Assembly (NCBI GenBank): GCA_024235995.1
Contig: JACKLI010000001.1
Coordinates: 310,001-374,000 of the forward strand
DNA: 64,000 bases
Direction of reading: 5' to 3'
Source of the DNA: Burkholderiaceae bacterium
GTDB lineage: Bacteria > Pseudomonadota > Gammaproteobacteria > Burkholderiales > Burkholderiaceae_C
Shown: positions 32,376 through 43,812 of the stretch, in pieces
How the letters are laid out: each line of letters opens with the position of its first letter
Position numbering within the stretch: the first letter of the stretch is position 1
Made by a program: the position numbers and the translations under genes
The notes under the pieces: generated by a model
What the model was told of the DNA's origin: nothing
Seen by the model: only the letters and a program-made list of their open reading frames with translations
Database searches by the model: none

Positions 32376-32624
32376 TCAGTGTTTGCCGAACTCGGCCAGA
32401 TGCGCCGGGTTGCTGGACAGATCCCTGGGCCCGCCGCCAAAGCAGCCCACCAGATCGGGCAGGGCGCCCAGCAGCTTGTTGGCAGGCGCTGTCGCTTCTT
32501 CCTGCTGCACCAGTGCGTGCAAGGCCTGGCGCACCACGTCCGAGCGCGTCTGATGCGCACGCGCCGCTACGGCGTCCAGGGCCATCAGCAGATCGGGCGG
32601 AATCTTGATCGTCAGCGTGTTCAT
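32376..32624 (-). CDS. Ribbon-helix-helix antitoxin (CopG/VapB-like)
   Basis: 82 residues. The N-terminal DNA-binding ribbon NTLTIKIPPDLLMALDAVAA is followed by a helix TRSDVVRQALHALV. The C-terminal ~35 residues are the likely toxin-binding tail. Two ATGs are possible (32633 and 32624). The upstream one overlaps the -10 box TATTAT, so a transcript from that promoter would begin at about 32624-32626. The inner ATG (MNTLTIK) is therefore chosen, and the mRNA is probably leaderless. It neutralises the PIN toxin 12 bases downstream and presumably represses its own promoter. Confidence 0.8.
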   Translation of the reverse strand: MNTLTIKIPPDLLMALDAVAARAHQTRSDVVRQALHALVQQEEATAPANKLLGALPDLVGCFGGGPRDLSSNPAHLAEFGKH

Positions 32625-32631
32625 GCCGCTC

Positions 32632-32660
32632 ATAATACGCTCTGCCGACGCGTATTACAA
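32632..32660 (-). promoter_or_regulatory. Toxin-antitoxin promoter embedded in a palindromic operator
   Basis: On the minus strand: TTGTAA (-35), 17-base spacer, TATTAT (-10). Overlapping it is the perfect 8-bp inverted repeat TAATACGC (32633-32640) and GCGTATTA (32650-32657) with a 9-base spacer. Binding of the ribbon-helix-helix antitoxin here would cover both promoter elements and explain autorepression. Confidence 0.65.
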
Positions 32661-32674
32661 GAGCGATTGAACCG

Positions 32675-33172
32675 TCAGCGGCGCCCGATGTTGTTCTTCA
32701 TGTGCGCCAGCGCAATGGCCAGCGCGCCGGCGCCCAGGGTCTTGATCAGATCGGGGTGCTCGGCATAGATGCCGCCGATGCGGTCGAGCAGGCCGGGCTC
32801 CTGCTTTTGTGCCGACACCACCACGTCGCGCACCTGGTCGGGCGTGACGGTGCCGGCCTTGGCGACGGACACCTGCGGGGTGTCCGTGCCCTCGTGGCCC
32901 GACAGCACGCCGCCGGCCACGCCGGCCAGCGCGCCGGGGCCCAGCTTTTCGGTGATGGTGTTGAGGATGGCGGCCTGCTGTTCGGGGCTGGCCTGGCCGA
33001 ACATCTGCGAGACGATCTGCGACAGATCGGGCGTCTGGTCCGAGCGCAGCGCCGCGCTCACGCCGCCTTGCAGGTCGCCCTTGCTGGCGGTCTGCGTGAT
33101 CTGGTCGAGCTGGCTGGCGCTGGGCTGGCCGGCACCACCCACGATTTGCTGCAACAGGTCGGCGAGGGACAT
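32675..33172 (-). CDS. YidB-family (DUF937) protein
   Basis: 165 residues, starting MSLADLLQQIVGGAGQPSAS with LDQITQTASKGDLQGGVSAAL, LSQIVSQMFGQASPEQQAAI and LGPGALAGVAGGVLSGHEG. The many small residues and the SQMFG and PGALAG segments fit the YidB/DUF937 family, whose function is unknown. The last ~25 residues include a weak hydrophobic stretch (LGAGALAIALAHM). The start is the ATG at 33170-33172, behind CCAGGAGAAAGCC. It is transcribed away from the lipoprotein operon at 33387. Confidence 0.8.
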   Translation of the reverse strand: MSLADLLQQIVGGAGQPSASQLDQITQTASKGDLQGGVSAALRSDQTPDLSQIVSQMFGQASPEQQAAILNTITEKLGPGALAGVAGGVLSGHEGTDTPQVSVAKAGTVTPDQVRDVVVSAQKQEPGLLDRIGGIYAEHPDLIKTLGAGALAIALAHMKNNIGRR

Positions 33173-33386
33173 GGCTTTCTCCTGGATTGACTGGGGTGTG
33201 CGCAATATATGCCAGCACCGTCTCTTCTTGCGGCCACCCTGGCGGGCCACCCATGAACCGGAGGCCGCGCATGCCGAGGAAAAATTCACGAAGCCCTGGT
33301 ATTTCGGTCCATGCCGCCGAGCCCTCGCAGGACGCGATTTTTCTCCTTGTATATTTTGTAAGGATTGAATTTTTTCGTCAAAGCAC

Positions 33387-34067
33387 ATGAACCGTTCCAT
33401 TTTTCGCACGATGGCTGTCATCGTCGCCATCGCATCGGCCACCACCGGGTGCGTGACGACCGAGCAGTCGCGCGCGCTCGACACGCCCAAGCCCGTCGCA
33501 TCCACGCGGGCCTACCAAGGCCCGCGCATGCCGGTCTCGGTGGGCAAATTTGCCAACCAATCCAGCTTCTTGCGGGGGATTTTCACGGACGGCGTCGACC
33601 GTCTGGGCGGGCAGGCCCAGACCATCTTGGTCACGCAGTTGCGCCAAAGCGGCCGTTTCAACGTGCTGGATCGCACCAACCTGACGGAGACCAAGCAGGA
33701 GGCTGCGCTTTTGAACCAGACGCAGACACTCAAGGGCGCCCCGTTCGTGATTACAGGCGACATCAGCGAGTTTGGCCGCAAGGAAGTGGGTGACCGCCAG
33801 TTGTTTGGCGTGCTGGGTCGGGGCAAGGAGCTGGTGGCCTACGCCAAGGTCAGCGTCAACGTGGTGCGCGTGCAAACCGGCGAAGTTGCGTATGCCGCGC
33901 AGGGTGCTGGCGAATACAGCCTGTCCAGCCGCGAGATTGTCGGCTTTGGCACCCACGCGGGCTATGACTCCACCCTGAACGGGAAGGTGCTCGACCTGGC
34001 CATCCGCGAGGCCGTGGACCGGCTGGCCGAAGGCCTGGAGTCGGGTCAATGGGGAGCGGTGCAATGA
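33387..34067 (+). CDS. CsgG-family lipoprotein, first of a three-lipoprotein operon
   Basis: 226 residues. Lipoprotein signal peptide with a lipobox ending in Cys (IASATTGCVTTE, Cys at residue ~22). A CsgG-like fold follows: PVSVGKFANQSSFLRG, GGQAQTILVTQLRQSGRFNVLDRTN, FVITGDISEFGRKEVGDR and VNVVRVQTGEVAYAAQGAGEY. CsgG itself is a nonameric outer-membrane channel for curli. Relatives of this length, linked to DUF4810 and DUF799 proteins, occur without curli genes and have no proven function. The next gene starts at its stop (ATGAACC, overlap of 4 bases). The upstream region (33300-33386) is AT-rich and includes TATATT, the likely promoter. Confidence 0.82.
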   Translation: MNRSIFRTMAVIVAIASATTGCVTTEQSRALDTPKPVASTRAYQGPRMPVSVGKFANQSSFLRGIFTDGVDRLGGQAQTILVTQLRQSGRFNVLDRTNLTETKQEAALLNQTQTLKGAPFVITGDISEFGRKEVGDRQLFGVLGRGKELVAYAKVSVNVVRVQTGEVAYAAQGAGEYSLSSREIVGFGTHAGYDSTLNGKVLDLAIREAVDRLAEGLESGQWGAVQ

Positions 34068-34444
34068 ACCGCATCCTTGCAATCACAGCCCGCTGGGGCG
34101 CGGGTGTTTGCGCGCTTGCGCTGATGGTCGGTTGCGCCGGAACCCAGCCGATGTATGGCGGCTGGAATGACTACCAGCCACAGGTCTATGCCTACCTCAA
34201 GAGCCAGGGCGAGCTCGATCCGGCCGAGCAAATTGCCAAGCTCGAGACGGCGCGGCAGAAGATGGAGCTCGAAGGCAAGGCGCTGCCACCGGGCTATCGC
34301 GCCCATCTGGGCATGCTGTACGCGAAGGCGGGGCAACCCGACCAAAGCGCTGAAAACATGGCCGCTGAAAAGGCCAGCTTCCCGGAGTCCACGTCATTCA
34401 TGGACTTCCTTCTGCGCACTTTCAAAGGAAAAGCCAAACCATGA
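34064..34444 (+). CDS. DUF4810-family lipoprotein
   Basis: 126 residues. Signal peptide with lipobox LMVGCAGT (Cys ~24). A YGGWNDYQPQVYAYLKSQGE motif follows, then two helical segments (AEQIAKLETARQKMELEGKA and LGMLYAKAGQPDQSAENMAA) that look like one or two TPR-type repeats. This is the standard middle member of CsgG-DUF4810-DUF799 operons. It overlaps both neighbours by 4 bases (ATGA), so all three lipoproteins are translated together and probably form one outer-membrane assembly. Function unknown. Confidence 0.8.
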   Translation: MNRILAITARWGAGVCALALMVGCAGTQPMYGGWNDYQPQVYAYLKSQGELDPAEQIAKLETARQKMELEGKALPPGYRAHLGMLYAKAGQPDQSAENMAAEKASFPESTSFMDFLLRTFKGKAKP

Positions 34445-35124
34445 CGACTCGCTCAACTCAACGAGGCATGGCCTGGCTGGGCAGCCTGATGGTTGCCGCG
34501 CTGATGGTGGGGTGTGCGACCAAGCCGGCATCTTCGTATGACTACACCGCCTTGCGCGCCGCCAAGCCTGCATCGATTCTGATCCTGCCGCCCTTGAACC
34601 CCACGCCCGAAGTCACAGCCCCGGCCGGCGTGCTGGCCAGCGCCACGCAGCCATTGGCCGAATCGGGCTACTACGTGCTGCCTGTGGCCGTGACGGACGA
34701 AATGTTCCGGCAAAACGGCATTCACACCGCCCACGATGCCCAGGATCTGCCGGTGGAAAAGCTGCGCTCCATCTTCGGGGCCGATGCCGCCCTGTATCTC
34801 GAAGTGCAGCAATACGGAACGGTCTATGCCGTGGTCCAGAACGACACCAAGGTGGAGTTGAATGCCCGCCTGATCGATTTGCGCACGGGTGACAAGCTGT
34901 GGAGCGGCCATGCCGTGGCACTCGACAGGCAAAGCAGCAATGCCGGGGGTGGCGTGGCGGGCCTGCTGCTGGGCGCGGTGATCAATCAAATCGTGGCCAC
35001 GGCCACCGATCGCAGCGTGGATGTGGCGGCCAGAGCCAATGCGCAGCTGTTGACGGCGGGTCAACCGTACGGGCTGCTGTATGGTCCCCGCTCACCAAAA
35101 TACGCGGCGGATGGCAAGCCCTGA
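34441..35124 (+). CDS. DUF799/GNA1162-family lipoprotein
   Basis: 227 residues. Signal peptide with lipobox MVAALMVGCATK (Cys ~25). The mature part begins with a TolB-like mixed fold: SILILPPLNPTPEVTAPAGV, AESGYYVLPVAVTDEMFRQN, FGADAALYLEVQQYGTVYAV and LIDLRTGDKLWSGHA. Related to Neisseria GNA1162, a vaccine-candidate lipoprotein of unknown role. Third and last of the coupled lipoprotein operon. The small frame at 35111 overlaps its 3' end. Confidence 0.83.
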   Translation: MTTRSTQRGMAWLGSLMVAALMVGCATKPASSYDYTALRAAKPASILILPPLNPTPEVTAPAGVLASATQPLAESGYYVLPVAVTDEMFRQNGIHTAHDAQDLPVEKLRSIFGADAALYLEVQQYGTVYAVVQNDTKVELNARLIDLRTGDKLWSGHAVALDRQSSNAGGGVAGLLLGAVINQIVATATDRSVDVAARANAQLLTAGQPYGLLYGPRSPKYAADGKP

Positions 35125-35284
35125 GCAGGCGCTGCAGGTCATCGCGCGGGCGACAGGTGGCCGGGCACCGACACGCTTTCCGGCGGTCATGGTTTTCAAG
35201 GGCCAGCCTTTCATCTTCCACCACGACCGCCAGGGCGACGAAGCCTTCGTGGTGCTCAGGCAAGGCGCCAACGCCAGGAAGTGA
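35111..35284 (+). CDS. Possible small protein overlapping the end of the lipoprotein operon
   Basis: 57 residues from ATG 35111, MASPEQALQVIARATGG followed by VMVFKGQPFIFHHDRQGD. It is not recognised. In favour: codon third positions are mostly G/C like the neighbours, it overlaps the previous stop by 14 bases as a coupled gene could, and its composition looks protein-like. Against: no clear ribosome site, no known family and a short length. It may equally be a chance frame. Confidence 0.35.
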   Translation: MASPEQALQVIARATGGRAPTRFPAVMVFKGQPFIFHHDRQGDEAFVVLRQGANARK

Positions 35285-35336
35285 GGGTGCCCGGGAATGG
35301 ACAGGGCGCCCAGAGCTCAGGCACCATCATCGCCCC

Positions 35337-35663
35337 ATGCCCCGCCGCCCGCACCACCACGTCTATGTCGTCGAGCTGTCCAGGGCCGTGCTGCAGGAGC
35401 CGCGTTTTCGCAAGAACAACCCGGGCTATGTGGACGGCAAACCCTGCGTGTATGTCGGCATGACGGGCCTGAACCCCGACCTGCGTTTCGACAAGCACAA
35501 GGCCGGCATTCAGGCCAACCGCTTCGTGCAGCAATACGGTTTGCGTTTGCTGCCCGACCTGTACGAAGGCTTCAACCCCATGAGCTACGCCGAAGCGGTG
35601 GAGCGCGAGGTCGAGATCGGGATCGATCTGCGCTCGGCGGGATTCGGCGTCTGGCAGGCCTGA
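35337..35663 (+). CDS. Small GIY-YIG-like domain protein
   Basis: 108 residues. The core resembles a minimal GIY-YIG fold: HHVYVVELSRAV (first strand, in place of GIY), then PCVYVGMTGLNPDLRFDKHK (second strand, in place of YIG, with the downstream Arg and His-Lys) and a Glu in AVEREVEIGIDL. Whether it keeps nuclease activity is uncertain because the first motif is VYV rather than GIY. A CATCAT box 6 bases before the ATG could give a leaderless mRNA. It is convergent with the metH C-terminal gene, which ends 33 bases on. Confidence 0.65.
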   Translation: MPRRPHHHVYVVELSRAVLQEPRFRKNNPGYVDGKPCVYVGMTGLNPDLRFDKHKAGIQANRFVQQYGLRLLPDLYEGFNPMSYAEAVEREVEIGIDLRSAGFGVWQA

Positions 35664-35696
35664 AGAGGTCGGTGCCCCCGAAAGGCCGCCGGGCTG

Positions 35697-38435
<2,739 letters not shown>

Positions 38436-38438
38436 GGT

Positions 38439-38556
38439 CTCACCTGCGGCAGGGCGCGTTCAGGTGAGCGTCGTTGCAAGTCACAAGCGGGCCGCCAAGC
38501 CTGACGGGCCGCGCGCCAAGTCTCACCTTGGCGGGCCCGCTGCAACGCTCCTTGGC
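38439..38556 (-). promoter_or_regulatory. S-adenosylhomocysteine (SAH) riboswitch controlling metH
   Basis: On the minus strand from 38556: GCCAAGGAGCGTTGC, then CAGGCTTGGC (pairs with GCCAAG, P1), then GCAACGACGCTC (pairs with GAGCGTTGC, the P4 strand), the order and conserved blocks of the SAH aptamer. Directly overlapping the last strand is CTCACCTG (38461-38468), which is perfectly complementary to CAGGTGAG (38439-38446), the ribosome site 3 bases before the metH ATG. When SAH closes P4, the anti-ribosome-site strand is partly occupied and translation should open. The identification rests on consensus recall and base pairing seen here. Confidence 0.82.
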
Positions 38557-38607
38557 AGCGAAGCCCTGGATTTTAAGGCGCAGCGCAACCGGCGCGCCGC
38601 CGCGGGG

Positions 38608-39810
38608 TCACTGCACCAGGCGCACTTCCAGGCCGGCGCCGCGCAGGCGCTCCAGCAACTCCTTCACGTGCTCGTGCCCGCGTGTCTGCAGCACCATCTC
38701 GATCTCGACGTTCTGCGCCGCCAGCAGGGTGAAGGCGCGCTGGTGGTGCACCTCGTCCACGTTGGCGCCGCACTCGGCCACCAGGGCGGTGATGCGCGCC
38801 AGCGAACCGGGCACGTCGCGCGTGCTGACGACGATGCGCACCAGCCGGCCCGAGCGCACCATGCCGCGCTCGATGATGGCGGCCAGCAGCATGGGGTCGA
38901 TGTTGCCGCCCGACAGCACCATGCCCACCTTCTTGCCCGCCAGGCGCTGCGGGTGCTTGAGCAGGGCCGCCAGCGCGGCCGCGCCCGCCCCCTCGACCAG
39001 GGTTTTCTCGATCTCCAGCAGCAGCACGATGGCCTGCTCGATGTCGCCCTCGTCCACCAGCAAAAAGTCGTCCACGTGGCGACGGATCAGCTCGACGCAC
39101 TCGGGGCCCGGCGCGCCCACGGCGATGCCCTCGGCAATGGTGCTCACGCCCTGCTCCAGCTGCGTGCCCTGCATCAGGTTGGCCATGGCCGGAAAGCGCC
39201 GCGTCTGCACCCCCACCACGGTGATGCCGGGCTTGATGGCCTTGGCGGCGGTGGCCATGCCGGCGATCAGCCCGCCGCCGCCGACGGGCACCACCAGCGC
39301 ATCCAGTTCGGGTTGCTGCGCCAGCATCTCCAGCGCGGCCGTGCCCTGGCCGGCCATGATGGCGGCGTCGTTGTAGGGGTGCACGAACACCAGGTTCCGG
39401 GCGTCGGCCAGCTGCCGGGCATGCGTGTAAGCCTCTTCCAGCGTGGCGCCGTGCAGGATCACCTGCGCGCCGAAGCCGCGCGTGCGCGCCACCTTGACGC
39501 CGGGCGTGAAGCTGGGCATGACGATGGTGGCCGGGATGCCCAGGCGCTGCGCGTGGTAGGCCACGCCCTGGGCGTGGTTACCCGCGCTCATGGCGATCAC
39601 GCCGCGCGCGCGCTCGGCCGGCGTCAGCTGCACCAGCTTGTTGCAGGCGCCGCGCTCCTTGAAGCTGGCGGTGAACTGCAGGTTCTCGAACTTGAGGAAC
39701 ACCTGCGCGCCCGTCAGCTCGGACAGCGTGCGCGATTCCACGCAAGGGGTTTCCAGCACCTGCCCGCGCACCCGCGCGGCGGCTTGTTGAATGTCGGCCA
39801 AGCTCAGCAT
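38608..39810 (-). CDS. ilvA: Threonine ammonia-lyase, short ACT-domain type
   Basis: PLP enzyme converting threonine to 2-oxobutyrate for isoleucine synthesis. 400 residues. The PLP lysine is in TASFKERGACNKL (~50), followed by AMSAGNHAQGVAYHAQRLGI and the phosphate-binding VVPVGGGGLIAGMA. One ACT domain lies at ~325-400 (VRIVVSTRDVPGSLARITAL). This single-ACT form is shorter than E. coli IlvA (514 residues, two ACT-like domains); a catabolic role like TdcB is possible. CACAAT ends 6 bases before the ATG, a leaderless-type promoter. Confidence 0.9.
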   Translation of the reverse strand: MLSLADIQQAAARVRGQVLETPCVESRTLSELTGAQVFLKFENLQFTASFKERGACNKLVQLTPAERARGVIAMSAGNHAQGVAYHAQRLGIPATIVMPSFTPGVKVARTRGFGAQVILHGATLEEAYTHARQLADARNLVFVHPYNDAAIMAGQGTAALEMLAQQPELDALVVPVGGGGLIAGMATAAKAIKPGITVVGVQTRRFPAMANLMQGTQLEQGVSTIAEGIAVGAPGPECVELIRRHVDDFLLVDEGDIEQAIVLLLEIEKTLVEGAGAAALAALLKHPQRLAGKKVGMVLSGGNIDPMLLAAIIERGMVRSGRLVRIVVSTRDVPGSLARITALVAECGANVDEVHHQRAFTLLAAQNVEIEMVLQTRGHEHVKELLERLRGAGLEVRLVQ

Positions 39811-39841
39811 GGCGCGATTGTGCGCGCAAGCGGGCAGGCCG

Positions 39842-40294
39842 CTAAACCGCCGACGCCGGCAGCCCGAACACGTGGTCGAACCCCCAGTTAAAAACGAAGG
39901 TGTAGACCAGGAAAAACAGCATCAGCCCCAGGTCCATCACCAGCGCCTGCCACAGGCCAACGTCGAACCACCAGGCAAACAGCGGCACCAACAACAGCGC
40001 CAGCCCGCCCTCGAAGCCAATGGCGTGCGCCACGCGCCGCGCCAGGTTGCGCCCGCGCCGGGCCTGGCGGCTTTCCCAGCGCTCGAACAGGGCGTTGAAA
40101 CCGACGTTCCAGGCCACGGCGATGGCCGATGACACGGCGGAGATCACGCCCGAGTGCGCAACGCCCGAGTCGGTGAACCCCATGAAGCCCAGGGTGGTCA
40201 CGACAATGGCGATCAGCTCATAGATCGTCACGAAGGCCACGCGCCGCCGCGGGCCCTGAAGCGGAAACAGCAGGGGAGAAGGAGAAGCCGACAT
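39842..40294 (-). CDS. PACE-family (AceI-like) efflux transporter
   Basis: 150 residues with four membrane helices in two tandem bacterial-transmembrane-pair repeats: RRRVAFVTIYELIAIVVTTL with the first-helix Glu, SAIAVAWNVGFNALFERWES, then HAIGFEGGLALLLVPLFAWW and DLGLMLFFLVYTFVFNWGFD. The E...N..FN..E pattern and the second-repeat E and D match PACE transporters, which export chlorhexidine and short diamines. The start is the ATG at 40292-40294, behind GGGGAGAAGGAGAAGCCG. It stands alone, divergent from the phospholipase gene. Confidence 0.85.
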   Translation of the reverse strand: MSASPSPLLFPLQGPRRRVAFVTIYELIAIVVTTLGFMGFTDSGVAHSGVISAVSSAIAVAWNVGFNALFERWESRQARRGRNLARRVAHAIGFEGGLALLLVPLFAWWFDVGLWQALVMDLGLMLFFLVYTFVFNWGFDHVFGLPASAV

Positions 40295-40520
40295 GGGGCC
40301 TGACTGTAGCGAAGCGCCCGCACCCCCGCGTTGCGCGGTTTTCGGCCGCGGGCCACGGACGCAGGCCCGGCGGGCGCCGTCACATGCGGATGCAAGTGCG
40401 GCGGCGCGGCGCGGCCAGCAGCATCCACAATGCGCCCATGGCCCGCGCGCGGCGGGCCTTCGACTCCGTTTTTCTCCGGGCCGCATCGGCCTGCGCCCGC
40501 TCGATCCCTCCGTCTTTCGC

Positions 40521-41771
40521 ATGCACCGTTTTCGCCCGACGCAGCTCGCTTTCCTGCTGTCCATCGCCTGCCCCGCCCTGTGTGGCGCGCAATCCCCCGC
40601 CGCTCCCGCGGCGCCGCCGGTGCCGGCCTCGCTGGCACCGGCCCTGGCCTGGCAGGCCTGCCTGGACCAGCCCGACGCGACGCGCCTGGCCTGCTTCGAC
40701 GATTGGGCGCGCGCGCAGCAGGAACTCGTCCAGGCCATCGAGGACAAGAAGCGCTCCGTGCAGGCCTCGCCCACGCGCAACGTGGCCCCCAGCGCGCCGG
40801 CAGCCGCCGTGCGCGGCCAGGTGGCCGAGGCCCTGGCCACCACCCAGCCCGAGCGCGCCGAGGGCGCCACGGTGTCGGGCTCGGCCGGCATCGTCGGCGT
40901 GGGGCTGGAGCAGGGCTGCCGCGACCGCCAGTTTTCCGAGCTGTCGCGCTTCTGGGAGCTGGAGTCCGGCTCGAGCTGCCCGACCTTCGGCCTGCGCTCG
41001 TTTCACCCCACCACCGCCTCGGTGGCGGTGGGCGACCGCGTCGATCGCCAGCCGCAGTCGGCCAACCCGATCAACAGCGTCACCACGCCCTTCGACTACC
41101 AGCGGCGCGAAATGCGCCTGTCCCTGTCGGTGCGCACCAAGCTGGCCTCCGGCCTGTTCACGCCCGCAGGCGGCACGCTGCGCGATTCGCTGTGGGCGGC
41201 CTACACCCAGCAGTCGTACTGGCAGGTGTTCAACAGCGGGCTGTCGCGGCCGTTTCGCAGCACCGACCACCTGCCGGAGCTGATCTACGTCTACCCCACC
41301 ACGCTGCAGCTGCCCGCCGGCTGGCTGTGGCGTTACTCGGGGCTGGGCCTGGCGCACCAGTCCAACGGCCAGAGCGACCCGCTGTCGCGCAGCTGGAACC
41401 GGGCCTACCTGATGGCGGGCTTTGAAAAAGGCGAGCGCTTCAACGCGCAGGTGCGGCTGTGGCAGCGCCTGCCCGAGCACGGCGCGCAGGACAACAACCC
41501 CGACATCAGCCGCTACATCGGCCGGGGCGACCTGACGCTGGCCTGGAACGTGAACGCCCAGAACACCCTGCGCGCCACCTACACCGGAGCGCTGAACCGC
41601 TACGGCTCGGGGCGGCTGGAATGGACGCGCTCGCTGGGCAACGGCTGGGGCAACAGCTTCTCGGGCCTGCGCCTGTACGCGGCCGTCTTCAACGGCTACG
41701 GCGACAGCCTGCTGGACTACAACTTCCGCCGCACGGTGTTCTCGATCGGGTTGAGCCTGGTGGACTTTTGA
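40521..41771 (+). CDS. pldA: Outer-membrane phospholipase A (OMPLA)
   Basis: 416 residues. Signal peptide about 1-24 (AFLLSIACPALCGAQ), an N-terminal Ala/Pro extension of ~120 residues, then a 12-strand beta-barrel. The catalytic site is in GLAHQSNGQSDPLSRSWNRAY: His and Ser of the HxS pair and the downstream Asn. It hydrolyses phospholipids that leak into the outer leaflet and is calcium-dependent as a dimer. The barrel ends with a C-terminal Phe (LSLVDF), the BAM recognition signal. The start is the ATG at 40521. The E. coli protein is 289 residues, so the N-terminal extension is unusual but common in betaproteobacteria. Confidence 0.92.
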   Translation: MHRFRPTQLAFLLSIACPALCGAQSPAAPAAPPVPASLAPALAWQACLDQPDATRLACFDDWARAQQELVQAIEDKKRSVQASPTRNVAPSAPAAAVRGQVAEALATTQPERAEGATVSGSAGIVGVGLEQGCRDRQFSELSRFWELESGSSCPTFGLRSFHPTTASVAVGDRVDRQPQSANPINSVTTPFDYQRREMRLSLSVRTKLASGLFTPAGGTLRDSLWAAYTQQSYWQVFNSGLSRPFRSTDHLPELIYVYPTTLQLPAGWLWRYSGLGLAHQSNGQSDPLSRSWNRAYLMAGFEKGERFNAQVRLWQRLPEHGAQDNNPDISRYIGRGDLTLAWNVNAQNTLRATYTGALNRYGSGRLEWTRSLGNGWGNSFSGLRLYAAVFNGYGDSLLDYNFRRTVFSIGLSLVDF

Positions 41772-41790
41772 TGCCCGTTAAGCTCGCCGC

Positions 41791-42687
41791 ATGCCCACCC
41801 TGTCGCGCCGCCAGCTCGTCGGCCTGCTGCTGCTCACGCTGATGTGGGGCCTGAACTGGCCCATCATGAAAATCTCGCTGCGCGAGATGTCGCCGCTGCA
41901 CTTTCGCGCCGCCACCATGGCCGGCGGGGCGCTGGTGCTGGCGGCCTGGTTCGGCTGGCGCGGGCTGCGCCTGCTGCCGCGCGGCGCGGCCGAATGGCGC
42001 GCCGTGGTGGTGCTGGGCGCGCCCAACATCCTGGGCTGGCACGCGCTGGCCATCATCGGCGTGGCGCACCTGCCGGCGGGCCGCGCGGCGATCCTGGGCT
42101 TCACCATGCCGGTGTGGGCGGTGCTGCTGGGCGTGCTGTTCTATGGCGAGCGCTTTACCGCGCGGCTGGCGCTGGCGGTGGGCGCCGTGTTGGCCGGCAT
42201 CACGCTGCTGCTGTGGAACGAGCTGGGCCACCTGACGGGCAACCCGGCCGGCATCGTGTGGATGCAGGCCGCCGCCTTCTGCTGGGCGCTGGGCACCATC
42301 TGGATGCGCCGCGCGCACCTGACGCTGCCGGCCGAGACCCTGGTGGTGTGGATGATGGCGCTGTCGTCCGTGGTCATCGAGGCGCTGGCGCTGCTGCTGG
42401 AGCCGGCGCAGCGCTGGCAGTTCAGCGCGCCGGTGTGGGCCAGCCTGGTGTGGTCGGTACTGATCAACTACGGCGCGGCGCAGGCCATCTGGTTTGCGCT
42501 GGCGCGCGCCCTGCCTTCATCCACCAGCGCCATGAGCGTGATGGCCGTGCCCATGGTGGGCGTGCTGAGCAGCCCGCTGATCGTGGGCGAATGGCCCAGC
42601 TGGCAGGACCTGGCCGCCATGGCCTGCGTGGTGGTGGCCATTGGCGCGGTGCTGCTGCGGCCTGCGGTGCGCAGCGCGAATTCCTGA
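41791..42687 (+). CDS. EamA/DMT-family transporter
   Basis: 298 residues, ten hydrophobic helices in two EamA repeats: QLVGLLLLTLMWGLNWPIMK at the start, GRAAILGFTMPVWAVLLGVL in the first repeat and YGAAQAIWFALARALPSSTS in the second. It is probably an exporter of amino acids or related metabolites. The gene starts 19 bases after the phospholipase gene. Its stop codon lies in the left edge of the dispersed repeat (copy 7). It sits between the two halves of metH on the opposite strand. Confidence 0.88.
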   Translation: MPTLSRRQLVGLLLLTLMWGLNWPIMKISLREMSPLHFRAATMAGGALVLAAWFGWRGLRLLPRGAAEWRAVVVLGAPNILGWHALAIIGVAHLPAGRAAILGFTMPVWAVLLGVLFYGERFTARLALAVGAVLAGITLLLWNELGHLTGNPAGIVWMQAAAFCWALGTIWMRRAHLTLPAETLVVWMMALSSVVIEALALLLEPAQRWQFSAPVWASLVWSVLINYGAAQAIWFALARALPSSTSAMSVMAVPMVGVLSSPLIVGEWPSWQDLAAMACVVVAIGAVLLRPAVRSANS

Positions 42688-42747
42688 AACGATAGCTGCT
42701 TGCTCTTTAACGGTGCGGGCTGCATCCTGTTTTCGCTTAAATCCGAA

Positions 42748-42748
<1 letters not shown>
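42683..42748 (+). repeat. Dispersed ~65-bp element, copy 7 (between EamA and metH N-terminal gene)
   Basis: CCTGAAACGATAGCTGCTTG, CTCTTTAACGGTGCGGGCTG, CATCCTGTTTTCGCTTAAAT. A clear family member with intact GATAGCTGCTTG. It fills the gap between the convergent EamA and metH N-terminal genes. Confidence 0.8.
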
Positions 42749-43794
<1,046 letters not shown>

Positions 43795-43812
43795 CGACAG
43801 TTCCAGAAAGGC

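Noticed and set aside
43795..43812. Cobalamin riboswitch before the metH N-terminal gene
   Set aside because: Looked for because the enzyme uses B12; the gap to the GntR gene is only 18 bases and no conserved block is present.
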